DNA from: Phycisphaerae bacterium
GTDB taxonomy: Bacteria > Planctomycetota > Phycisphaerae > Phycisphaerales > SM1A02
NCBI GenBank assembly: GCA_016795035.1
Contig: JAEUIT010000022.1
Coordinates: 1 to 64,000, forward strand
Direction of reading: 5' to 3'
Length of the DNA: 64,000 bases
Part shown: positions 9,483 through 16,917 of the stretch, one piece after another
Layout: every line of letters starts with the position of its first letter
Numbering within the stretch: position 1 is the stretch's first letter
Position numbers and translations under genes: made by a program
Notes under the pieces: generated by a model
The model's input: the letters and a program-made list of their open reading frames with translations, nothing else
The model's database searches: none
What the model was told of the DNA's origin: nothing

Positions 9483-9580
9483 GAGGATCAAGGACGAAGG
9501 ATCAAGGGTTTCGGAACTAGAACTCTTCATCCGAAACCCTTGATCCTTACTCCTTGATCCTTACTCCTTGATGCTTGCTC
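9483..9580. repeat. GATCAAGG/CCTTGATC repeat cluster
   Basis: Several copies of AGGATCAAGG and its complement CCTTGATCCT fill the gap between two convergent genes. On the right side CTTGATCCTTACTC is repeated in tandem (from about 9539). The same vocabulary recurs between iscS and iscU at 30261-30365, so this is a small dispersed repeat family of intergenic DNA. Confidence 0.7.
9499..9546. terminator. Bidirectional terminator hairpin, 17-bp perfect stem
   Basis: GGATCAAGGGTTTCGGA (9499-9515) and its exact reverse complement (9530-9546) flank a 14-base loop. It lies between the convergent pcrA (ends 9476) and transhydrogenase (ends 9590) genes, where a two-way terminator is expected. Confidence 0.75.
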
Positions 9581-9589
9581 CTCCCAAAC

Positions 9590-11005
9590 TCACGCCGCTC
9601 GGCGCACCGCGCGCGACAACGTCTCAGCGGCGTCAATCGCGGCGTACTTGAAGAGTTCGCCGAGCGACGGGTAGTTCAGGCATGCGTCGACGAAGAAGTC
9701 GATGCCGGCGCCGAACACGATCGCGGTCTGGGCGAGATGCACGAGTTCGGTCGCGTCTTCGCCGATGACCGAGGCGCCGAGCAGCTTGCGATCGTTCGCG
9801 TCGAAGACGAGCTTGCAGAGCCCCTGGTCGTCGCCGAGCATGCGGCCGCGGGGATTGTTGCGGTAGCGCGCCCGACCGACGACGACGTCCAGTCCCTTCG
9901 CGCGCGCCTCGTCTTCGGTGAGACCCACCGCGCCGATCGCGGGGATCGTGTAGATGCCGATCGGCACCGTCGCGGCGAGCTTCTCGCGATACGGAATGCC
10001 GAACATGTGGCACGCGGCGATGCGGCCCTGCTCGAGGCTCGTCGACGCGAGCGCGGGGAATCCGATCACGTCGCCGGCGGCCCAGATCCAAGGCACGCTC
10101 GTGCGGTACTGCCCGTCGACCGTCAGCAGGCCGCGCTTGTCGGGGGTGATCCCGAGTTTCTCGAGGCCGATCCCGTCCGTGTTGCCGATGCGCCCGAGCG
10201 CCCAGAGCACGGAGTCGGCGGTTTCGATGCGCCCGTCCTTCAGGCGAACGACGGCGCGATCGCCTTCCGGCGCGACCGACTCCACGTTGCAGCCGAAGAG
10301 CGTGCGGATCGAGAGCTGCCCGAACTGCGCGAGAAGCGTCGTTCGGATCTCGGGATCGAGGAAGGGCAGAAGCGCGTCGCGCGGCTCGATGATCGTCGTC
10401 TCGACGCCCATCTCCGCGAAGATGCACGCGTACTCGCTGCCGATAACGCCGCCGCCGACCACGACGAGCGAGCGCGGCATCCGATCGAGCTCGAGAATGC
10501 CGTCGGCATCGACGACGTGCGGATGCGCGAACTTCACGCTGTCCGGGCGAAACGGCCGGCTGCCGGTGGCGATGAGGACGTGCTCGGTCTCGACCGAAAG
10601 CGTGAGGCCGTCGGCGCCGTCGATGTCGATGCGATGGTCGCCGCCGATGCGGCCGTTCCCGCGCAGGACGTCGATGCCTTGGCGATCGATCGAGCGCTCG
10701 ATGCGATCGTGCTCCTCGATCTGCACGAGCGTCTTCCGCGCCATGAAACGCGGAAGCGAGATCGCGCGATCGAGCGTGAAACCCACGCCCGGAATCGGCC
10801 GTCGGCGAAACGCGGAGCAGAGGAGCGCCGTCTCGCGCAACACCTTGCTCGCGATCGTTCCGGTGTTGACCATCGCGCCGCCGGGCGACGATTGCCGCTC
10901 CACGATCGCGACGCGCTTGCCGGCCGATGCCGCCATGAGCGCCGCCTTCTCGCCCGCGGGTCCGCTTCCGATGCACACGAGGTCATACCGTTCGCGCCGA
11001 TGCAT
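9590..11005 (-). CDS. sthA: Soluble pyridine nucleotide transhydrogenase (SthA-like flavoprotein)
   Basis: FAD enzyme that transfers hydride between NADPH and NAD+, balancing the two pools in the cytoplasm. The 471 residues contain an N-terminal FAD motif GSGPAG (13-18), a second Rossmann motif VVGGGVIGSE near 177, an AAGDVIGFPAL FAD motif, and a C-terminal dimerisation domain (NYPSLGELFK). It belongs to the pyridine nucleotide-disulphide oxidoreductase fold. Both redox cysteines of lipoamide dehydrogenase are absent: the GGTCLNVGC position reads GGAMVNTGT. That argues for SthA and against lipoamide dehydrogenase, as does the YTIPAIGAVG segment. Metal-reductase relatives lacking the disulphide are the alternative. 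Confidence 0.85.
   Translation of the reverse strand: MHRRERYDLVCIGSGPAGEKAALMAASAGKRVAIVERQSSPGGAMVNTGTIASKVLRETALLCSAFRRRPIPGVGFTLDRAISLPRFMARKTLVQIEEHDRIERSIDRQGIDVLRGNGRIGGDHRIDIDGADGLTLSVETEHVLIATGSRPFRPDSVKFAHPHVVDADGILELDRMPRSLVVVGGGVIGSEYACIFAEMGVETTIIEPRDALLPFLDPEIRTTLLAQFGQLSIRTLFGCNVESVAPEGDRAVVRLKDGRIETADSVLWALGRIGNTDGIGLEKLGITPDKRGLLTVDGQYRTSVPWIWAAGDVIGFPALASTSLEQGRIAACHMFGIPYREKLAATVPIGIYTIPAIGAVGLTEDEARAKGLDVVVGRARYRNNPRGRMLGDDQGLCKLVFDANDRKLLGASVIGEDATELVHLAQTAIVFGAGIDFFVDACLNYPSLGELFKYAAIDAAETLSRAVRRAA
10280..10294 (-). repeat. Dispersed motif copy 3
   Basis: Inside sthA, same strand; read as GGC-TGC-AAC-GTG-GAG (GCNVE). Confidence 0.9.
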
Positions 11006-11065
11006 GCGGGCGCGATCGACGTTATCGGCTCGGCGGTTGAGCGAAAGTCGTTCGTTCGCCGAACG

Positions 11066-11881
11066 TCAGAGGCCGACGATGTCGGGCAACTCGTTGAGCC
11101 CCGCGGTCAAGTCGCGGATGCCGTCGTCGGTCACGAGGACGTCCGCCTCGTAATGCACCGCGAGCGATCGGTCGGCGGAGTAGATCGGCCACTCGCGGCC
11201 GTTCACGCGCGTCTCCGTCGACGAGAGCGTGATCATCGGCTCGACGGCAAACAGCATCCCCGGCGTGAAGGGCTTCCACGCGTCGGGCCATTCGCCCGGA
11301 TAACTCGGCACCACGTTCGCGATGAACGGCGGACCGTGCAGGTCGCGGCCGTAGCCGTGTCCGCCGAGGCCGCGCACCAGGCAGAAGCGACACGTGGTCT
11401 CGACGTACGTCTGCACCGCGCGGGCCCAATCGATCAGCGGACGCCCGGGCTTGATCGCGGCGAGCCCGCGGCGCAGCGATTCGCGCCCGCACTTCATGAG
11501 CGCGAGCGCTTCGGGGCGAGCGTCCTCGATCGCGTAGGTCCATGCGGCGTCGCCGATCCAGCCTTGATACTTCACGCCGATGTCGATCGAGACGATGTCG
11601 CCGCGCGCGATCGGCCGTGTCGTCATGTCGTGCGTGCCGTGGACGACGCAATCGTTCGGCGAAAGGCACGCGTGGCTTGGAAACGGCGGATGCCCGCGGA
11701 TGCGGTAGCCGAGGAAGGCGCTCTTGGCGTCGAGGCTCGCGAGCGTGTCGCCGACGAACGCGTCGATCTCGGCGAGCGTCTGACCGGCGCGGAGGAACGT
11801 GACGAGACGTCGATGCGTCTCGACGACGCGCTCGGCTGCTGCGGCGGCTAGCTCGATGTCCTTGGGACTCGTGACGATCAT
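11066..11881 (-). CDS. map: Type I methionine aminopeptidase
   Basis: Removes the initiator methionine from new proteins, in the cytoplasm. The 271 residues show all five metal ligands of the family: D100 in GDIVSID, D111 in GWIGDAAW, H175 in GGHGYG, E214 in FAVEP and E245 in HYEADV. The length is typical. It sits 60 bp upstream of sthA on the same strand, so the two could be cotranscribed; map is more usually next to secY or infA, so this is a detached copy. I saw no second map in the window. Confidence 0.93.
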   Translation of the reverse strand: MIVTSPKDIELAAAAAERVVETHRRLVTFLRAGQTLAEIDAFVGDTLASLDAKSAFLGYRIRGHPPFPSHACLSPNDCVVHGTHDMTTRPIARGDIVSIDIGVKYQGWIGDAAWTYAIEDARPEALALMKCGRESLRRGLAAIKPGRPLIDWARAVQTYVETTCRFCLVRGLGGHGYGRDLHGPPFIANVVPSYPGEWPDAWKPFTPGMLFAVEPMITLSSTETRVNGREWPIYSADRSLAVHYEADVLVTDDGIRDLTAGLNELPDIVGL

Positions 11882-11940
11882 GCGAGAGGGCGAACTCTAA
11901 CACGCGACGCGACTCGTTTCGCACGGCCGCACGGCTCACA

Positions 11941-11981
11941 AAAACGCGTGACGGGAGCGAGCCCTGAGGATCGCTCCCGTC
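11941..11981 (-). terminator. Intrinsic terminator of the Asn/Cys-rich gene
   Basis: GACGGGAGCGA (11950-11960) and TCGCTCCCGTC (11971-11981) form a perfect 11-bp stem with a 10-base loop. On the minus strand it is followed by ACGCGTTTTTGTG. It lies about 30 bp past the stop of the 12014-13270 gene, supporting that frame as the real transcript. Confidence 0.8.
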
Positions 11982-12013
11982 GGCGTTGTTCCTCGCTGAG
12001 AGTCTCGCGCCGG

Positions 12014-13270
12014 TTAGGCGGCGTTACGGCTCAGTTGGTTGCAGCAGTCGCCGTACGACGAGGTGCCGTTCGAGTAGCAGCCGGTGTTCGGCGTGTTGAA
12101 CTGCGAGCCGGTCGGGCCGCAGTACTGGTTCTGCGTCGGCGGGCACGACGGCGTCGTCGGGCACGTCGAGGTGTTCATGCCGGGGACGTTCGTCGGCATC
12201 GGGCAGGGCGTGCCGCAATAGGCCCCATTGAAGGGACCGCAGAACTGGCCGAAGAACGGCGTGTTGAAGGGGCCACAAACGGGGCCACAGACGGGGCCGC
12301 ACACCGGGCCAAAGCCACCGAACGGGCTCACGCAGTTGTTCGCGGTCGGCATCCACGCGCCGTTATTCGACCACGGGGTCGGGCAGAAGCTCGGGAACGA
12401 CGCGAACGGCGAGCACCAGCCGTTGTTGAACGACGGCGTGAAGCAGCCCCACGGCGTCGTGTTGCACGGCTGCGAGAAGGGCGGGCAGAACGACGGGCCG
12501 CAATTGCTGAAGCCGTTGAAGCCGCCGAAGAAGTTCGGCGGGCACGTGTTCCACGGCGTTGCAGCCGACGGCATGCAGTTCGAGCCCCACGGGCTGTTCG
12601 ACCACGAGTTCCACGTGCCGCCAAACGGCGTGTTGCACGACGTGGTGTTGCAGCCGTTCGTGAACGAGTTCGGGCCGCAGTTGAACGAGACGGGCACGCA
12701 GCCCATCGGCGTCCACGCGAAGGTGCAGTTGTTCGCCGTCATGCAGCAGCCGTTGCCCGTGAAGTCGGGGCACGCGTTGCCGAGGCAGCCGAAGGGAACG
12801 CCGTTCGGAGTCGCGCCGGTCGGCGGGCACCAGGCCGAGGTCTGGTTCGTCGGCCACTGGCCCTGCCACTGGTTCATCCAGGGCGTGCCGCACTGGTTCA
12901 TCCAGGGCGTGCCGCATTGGGTGTTCCACGGGCTCTTCGGCTGGCCGTTCCATTGGCCGTTGCCGGGGAAGCACTGATTCGGCGTGAAGCAGCCGCCGGA
13001 GAACTGGTTGCTCCAGTTGTTCCAGCCGCCATTCCCGCCGCCGTTCCAGCAATTGTTCCAGCCACCGGTCGGGGTCGGCGTGCAGCCGCCGTTGAAGCCC
13101 TGCCACGGAGAGCCCCAGCCGCAGTTGTTGAAGTTCGGCGGGCAGAAGTTCGCCGGCGTGTTCGGCATGCAGGGGTTCGTCCAACCGCCGAAGCAGTTGG
13201 GAGCCCAGCCGCCGAAGCCGAAACAGTTCGAGTTGGTGAAAGTCGGCGTGCAACCAAAGGTCGTAGTCAT
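12014..13270 (-). CDS. Asn/Gly/Cys/Trp/Pro-rich low-complexity protein of unknown function
   Basis: I do not recognise this 418-residue protein. It consists almost entirely of N, G, P, T, S, F, W, Q and C, with about 43 cysteines and only four charged residues (one K, one R, two D) and no E or H. There is no signal peptide, no membrane segment and no known domain. Short motifs recur (CGPV in tandem, CGTPWMNQ twice, NNCxx, PWNTC). Start choice: ATG at 13270, preceded by AGGAG at 13276-13280 with 5-base spacing; an upstream start in the same frame lacks this. A strong terminator follows the gene. Third codon positions are C/G as in the neighbours. It could be a structural, metal-binding or condensate-forming protein; that is speculation. 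Confidence 0.75.
   Translation of the reverse strand: MTTTFGCTPTFTNSNCFGFGGWAPNCFGGWTNPCMPNTPANFCPPNFNNCGWGSPWQGFNGGCTPTPTGGWNNCWNGGGNGGWNNWSNQFSGGCFTPNQCFPGNGQWNGQPKSPWNTQCGTPWMNQCGTPWMNQWQGQWPTNQTSAWCPPTGATPNGVPFGCLGNACPDFTGNGCCMTANNCTFAWTPMGCVPVSFNCGPNSFTNGCNTTSCNTPFGGTWNSWSNSPWGSNCMPSAATPWNTCPPNFFGGFNGFSNCGPSFCPPFSQPCNTTPWGCFTPSFNNGWCSPFASFPSFCPTPWSNNGAWMPTANNCVSPFGGFGPVCGPVCGPVCGPFNTPFFGQFCGPFNGAYCGTPCPMPTNVPGMNTSTCPTTPSCPPTQNQYCGPTGSQFNTPNTGCYSNGTSSYGDCCNQLSRNAA
12269..12304. repeat. 12-bp tandem repeat inside the Asn/Cys-rich gene
   Basis: Three copies of GGGGCCACAAAC-like units (12269-12280, 12281-12292, 12293-12304) encode CGPV on the minus strand. The copies differ by a few bases, pointing to local duplication. 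Confidence 0.8.
12867..12914. repeat. 24-bp tandem repeat inside the Asn/Cys-rich gene
   Basis: Two identical 24-bp units (12867-12890 and 12891-12914) followed by a decayed third encode the repeated GTPWMNQC segment. Identity at the DNA level suggests recent duplication. Confidence 0.85.
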
Positions 13271-13446
13271 CGATGCTCCTGTCAACGTTGATGACCGACG
13301 CCGCGCCACGCAAGGCGGACGTGCGGTCGAGTCTCGCGATCAAGACGAGATCGCGGCTCGCACATCGGCGCTGCGTTGCACGCGCTTTTGCGGACTTGGG
13401 TGAATCCCTCCCGACCCGCGCAGTCGCTGCGCGGCGGGAACCCGCG

Positions 13447-14685
13447 CTACTCCGCGTGGCGCAGTCCGTGGAGCGGTTCCCCGGCGATCCACACTTCGTC
13501 GGGGCCGGGATGCGCGTACTCGTAGACGAGCGAGCGCTCGTCCGACGTCGGGAGGAGCTGCAGGTCGGCGCGCATGCCGACCGCGAGCGATCCGACCTCG
13601 CGCTCGAGGCCTAACACATGCGCGGCGTTCACCGTCGCGCACGCGATCGCTTCGGCGGGCTTCAGTCGCATCGAGCGCACCGCGATCGCCAGGACAAACG
13701 GAATCGACGCCGTCGGGCTCGAGCCCGGATTGAGGTTCGTCGCGATCGCGGCGGCGCCGCCGGCGTCGATCAGGGCGCGAAGGGGCGCGAAGCGGCCGTC
13801 GAGGTGGAAGCCACACCCGGGAAGCGCGACGCCGATCGACGCGCTCGCGGCGAGGCCCGCGAGATCGTCGGGCGTCGTCGCCTCCAGATGATCGACGCTC
13901 CTCGCGCCGAGATCGATCGCAAGCGGCACCATGCCAAGCGAGTGGAATTGGTCCGCGTGCACGCGCACGCCGCAGCCGAGCTCCTTCGCCCGCGTGAAGT
14001 ACCGTCGGCACTCCTCGAGCGACCACGCGGAGTCTTCGCAATACGCGTCGGCGGTGATGCCGGGAACCGCCTTCGCCGCGCGCTCGAGCGTGACGCCGAT
14101 CGTCTCTTCGACGAAGTCCGGCCGCGCCGGGTCCTTCGCATGGGCGCCGAGGAAGGTCGGAACCACGCGCTGCCGCGTCATGGCTGCAACGTCGAGAATC
14201 GCGCGCAGCATCTTGAGCTCGGCGTCGGGGTCGAGCCCGTAGCCCGACTTGATCTCGATCGCCGTGGTGCCGAGGCGAGCCGCGGTGCGCACGCGGCCGA
14301 GCGTCCTCTCGACCAACTCCGCGTTGCTGGCGGCGCGCGTGGCCCGGACGGTCGACATGATGCCGCCGCCCGCGCGGAGGATGTCGAGGTAGGGGACGCC
14401 CGCCAGACGCTGGTCTGCCTCGTCGTAGCGCGATCCCGCCCAGCAGGCGTGCGTGTGGCAGTCGACGAAGCCCGGCATGAGCACCCGACCGCGCGCGTCG
14501 ACGACGCGCCCGACCTGGGGCGGGGCTCCGGCGCCGAGGTCGGCGATGCGGCCGTCGGCAACGACGAGCCAGCCGCGCTCGATCACGCCGAGGTCGCCGA
14601 GCCATCGCCCGCGGCGCGGCCCCGGCGGCGCGCCGGTCGGGGCGAGCGTCAGGAGGCGGGCGTTGGCGATCGTCGTTTCGCGCAT
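13447..14685 (-). CDS. hutI: Imidazolonepropionase
   Basis: Hydrolyses 4-imidazolone-5-propionate to formiminoglutamate, the third step of histidine degradation, in the cytoplasm. The 412-residue amidohydrolase shows HTHACWAG (metal-binding HxH), GGGI, EIKSGYGL, HADQ and DHLEATTP, all typical of HutI. The length is normal. No hutH, hutU or hutG lies next to it, so the pathway genes must be elsewhere if present. A GC-rich hairpin at 13416-13434 lies just past the stop. Confidence 0.95.
   Translation of the reverse strand: MRETTIANARLLTLAPTGAPPGPRRGRWLGDLGVIERGWLVVADGRIADLGAGAPPQVGRVVDARGRVLMPGFVDCHTHACWAGSRYDEADQRLAGVPYLDILRAGGGIMSTVRATRAASNAELVERTLGRVRTAARLGTTAIEIKSGYGLDPDAELKMLRAILDVAAMTRQRVVPTFLGAHAKDPARPDFVEETIGVTLERAAKAVPGITADAYCEDSAWSLEECRRYFTRAKELGCGVRVHADQFHSLGMVPLAIDLGARSVDHLEATTPDDLAGLAASASIGVALPGCGFHLDGRFAPLRALIDAGGAAAIATNLNPGSSPTASIPFVLAIAVRSMRLKPAEAIACATVNAAHVLGLEREVGSLAVGMRADLQLLPTSDERSLVYEYAHPGPDEVWIAGEPLHGLRHAE
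14182..14196 (+). repeat. Dispersed motif copy 4
   Basis: Inside hutI, antisense; the gene reads CTC-GAC-GTT-GCA-GCC (LDVAA). Confidence 0.9.
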
Positions 14686-14747
14686 GCGGCAAGGCTATCG
14701 AAAAGCGCGAGCGAACTGCGTGGCCGCGCGCGATACTGCCTCACGCG

Positions 14748-15260
14748 ATGCGACTCTTGCTCGTCCGACATGCGAAGGCGGAGGAACGCGATCCGGTCCT
14801 GTGGCCCGACGACGCGCTGCGACCGCTCACCGACGACGGCCGCGCCGAGTTCGCGCGGTTCGCGAAGCGCCTCCGGACCGCAGGCATCGCCGCCGACGCC
14901 GTGCTGGCGAGCCCGGCGACGCGGGCGTGGGAGACGGCGGAGCTTCTCCATCGTCACGCGAAGTGGCCCCTCCCGATCCGCTGTCCGGCGCTCGGACCCG
15001 ACGACAGCGCGGTCCTTCTCCGTTTCCGCGACGTGCTTCCGGCCGAGGCATCGGGGACCATCGCGCTCGTCGGGCACGACCCGGCGTTCTCGCACACGGC
15101 CTCGTGGCTTCTCACGGCGGACGCGGCCCGGCTCGCGGTCGACTTCAAGAAGGGGGCGTGCCTTTCCCTCGAACTCCCGGACGAGGCACGCAACGCGCCG
15201 GGCGGCCGGGCCACGCTCGAATGGCTGTGGACTCCTCGCGTCGCTCGCAAGAAGCGGTAG
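14748..15260 (+). CDS. sixA: SixA-type phosphohistidine phosphatase
   Basis: Histidine phosphatase superfamily; SixA proteins remove phosphate from phosphohistidine on HPt or PTS proteins. The 170 residues start with LLLVRHAKAE (catalytic H8 in RHA), followed by SPATRAWETAE and the second catalytic histidine in VGHDPAF. The length matches the short SixA branch rather than phosphoglycerate mutases. Start at ATG 14748, divergent from hutI. The STAS gene follows 66 bp downstream and may be cotranscribed. The substrate is inferred from the family. Confidence 0.8.
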   Translation: MRLLLVRHAKAEERDPVLWPDDALRPLTDDGRAEFARFAKRLRTAGIAADAVLASPATRAWETAELLHRHAKWPLPIRCPALGPDDSAVLLRFRDVLPAEASGTIALVGHDPAFSHTASWLLTADAARLAVDFKKGACLSLELPDEARNAPGGRATLEWLWTPRVARKKR

Positions 15261-15326
15261 CGGCGGAGAGGAGACGGCGATCAAGGCATCCGAAAACGCA
15301 GCGGGGATTGCTACACTCGCCGCTCT

Positions 15327-15719
15327 ATGACCACCGGCGCAGAGGCAAACCCGAATCACCGCAAGAGCGCACTTGTCGAGATCCGTTGGCAGGTGCCGTT
15401 TCTGACGATTCGGCCGGCCGGTCCGCAGGTCGGCCAGCGCGAGAGCCCGATCATCACCGACGAAGTGACGCCCTTCCTGACCACCGCGGGCAAGTCGCTC
15501 CGCGTGATGATCCTCGACCTCTCCGACGTCACGTTCATGTCGAGCATGGGCCTCGGCATGTGCATCGCCTTCCGCAACAAGGCGGCCGCCGTCGGCGCGA
15601 AGTCGGTCCTCTACGGCGCGAGCAAGGAAATGCTCCAGCTCCTCTCGATGATGAAGATCGAGAAGCTCTACACGATCGCGAAGGACGAGAAGGAACTCAA
15701 GTCGCACCTGACGGCGTGA
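15327..15719 (+). CDS. STAS-domain protein (anti-sigma factor antagonist type)
   Basis: The 130-residue single-domain STAS protein shows the DLSDVTFMSSMGLG signature, in which a serine at the end of the central strand is the usual phosphorylation site in SpoIIAA/RsbV proteins. These proteins bind an anti-sigma kinase to free a sigma factor. No cognate kinase or phosphatase lies nearby; the upstream gene encodes a SixA-type phosphatase. The partner is therefore unknown. An alternative is a regulator of another STAS-binding enzyme. Confidence 0.75.
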   Translation: MTTGAEANPNHRKSALVEIRWQVPFLTIRPAGPQVGQRESPIITDEVTPFLTTAGKSLRVMILDLSDVTFMSSMGLGMCIAFRNKAAAVGAKSVLYGASKEMLQLLSMMKIEKLYTIAKDEKELKSHLTA

Positions 15720-15743
15720 TCGCCGGCAGCGTCGTTGAGATCC

Positions 15744-16778
15744 TCATTCCGTGTCGCCCGGGCGCTTCGCGCTCGGTCCCGCGTAGACGACGACGTCGCC
15801 CGCGCCGGCGATGTCCTCTTCCAACACCTCGCTCCAGCGCGGCACGACCGTGATGACGACGATGTTCGCGCCCGGGGCGTGTTGCCTGATCTGCTCGTAG
15901 ATGCCGCCCTTCCAGTTCACGTGGAACGCGCCGACCGCGAGCAGCACCTTCGTCGCGCCCGCGTTCCAGGCCCGCACCACGGAGGTCGCCATCGTCGCGT
16001 CCCACGTCTGCTGCGAGCGGAAGACGCCGTCGTTCGCGCGATTGATCTCGGGTGCGACGCCGGGAAGCCCCGCCATCGTGTTGTCGAAGCGGCGGCGATA
16101 GTCGCCGTCATTCACGACGAGCGGCACGTCGAAGTACGCCTGCTGCTCGGGCGGCAGGCGCAGGAGCGCGTCGAAGCCGTCGGTCCGCGCGAGGCGCACG
16201 TACGTCCGCGGCGCGTTCGCCGCGATCACGCGCGAGTTCGTGCGCTTCGCCGAGTCGATCATCGGCTGATAGTGGTTCTCCCACGTGCCGCCCGGGACGT
16301 ACTCGTACTCCCATCGTCGCCCGCCCACGCGCTCGATGAACGTCGCGAGATCGATCGAGCCCGCGAGGTACGCGTCGACCGCCTGCTGATGGTCGCGCTC
16401 GAGCATCTCCATCGCGACGGCGCTGCCCGGATACGTGACGAGCGTCTCGTCGACGACGACGGCCTGAAGCCGATGCGTGAGCGTGTGGTCGTGCGTCTCG
16501 CCGAGAAGGATGATGTCCGCGTCCGCGATGCGCGCGCGGACGTCGTCCCACGTCACGCGGGCGCCGGTGGCGCCGTCGAACATCACGAGCGTGCGCGGGT
16601 CGGTGGTCCACGCGACGTGCGGGTCGTAGGCCGGTGTCGTCGCGGGCGGCGCATCCGATCGCGGCTGGGTCGCGCATCCACCCAACGCGAGGAGTGGCGG
16701 CAACAGCAGGGCCGCCGTCACGGCGACCGCGGCAAAACTCGAAGGAAGCCGGTTCGGATCGGTTGGGCCGTGTGGCAT
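15744..16778 (-). CDS. ChaN-like (haem-binding uptake, Tiki superfamily) lipoprotein
   Basis: The 344-residue protein starts with a hydrophobic leader ending in the lipobox LLALGGC, so it is probably an outer or inner membrane lipoprotein. The body matches the ChaN/DUF399 family: [12 protein letters not shown] (metal or haem-contacting residues), [10 protein letters not shown] and a C-terminal [12 protein letters not shown]. ChaN-family proteins bind haem and are linked to iron uptake. I chose ATG 16778, which gives an uninterrupted leader; the frame is open far upstream but that part overlaps the divergent carboxypeptidase gene. The promoter lies in the 139-bp gap shared with that gene. Confidence 0.78.
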   Translation of the reverse strand: MPHGPTDPNRLPSSFAAVAVTAALLLPPLLALGGCATQPRSDAPPATTPAYDPHVAWTTDPRTLVMFDGATGARVTWDDVRARIADADIILLGETHDHTLTHRLQAVVVDETLVTYPGSAVAMEMLERDHQQAVDAYLAGSIDLATFIERVGGRRWEYEYVPGGTWENHYQPMIDSAKRTNSRVIAANAPRTYVRLARTDGFDALLRLPPEQQAYFDVPLVVNDGDYRRRFDNTMAGLPGVAPEINRANDGVFRSQQTWDATMATSVVRAWNAGATKVLLAVGAFHVNWKGGIYEQIRQHAPGANIVVITVVPRWSEVLEEDIAGAGDVVVYAGPSAKRPGDTE

Positions 16779-16917
16779 ACTTGCAGAATCGCGGAGGGAA
16801 CCGCCTCTCGTCAACCGGCGCCCATCTGGCCTCGAGCCTGCGTGTGCCACGGCGCGAGGCGATCGCCTCGCCGTGTACGCCTCCGCCGACCACCCAACTC
16901 GAGAGCCCGCCACCGCC

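Noticed and set aside
9590..11005. Lipoamide dehydrogenase
   Set aside because: Both redox cysteines are missing and the sequence fits soluble transhydrogenase better.
9575..11851. A 758-codon plus-strand frame opposite sthA and map
   Set aside because: It spans two well-supported minus-strand genes and has shadow-type composition.
11948..13291. Plus-strand frames opposite the Asn/Cys-rich gene
   Set aside because: The minus strand has the ribosome site and the intrinsic terminator, and its third codon positions are G/C; the plus-strand frames are Arg/Ala- or Pro/Gly/His-rich with no start signal.
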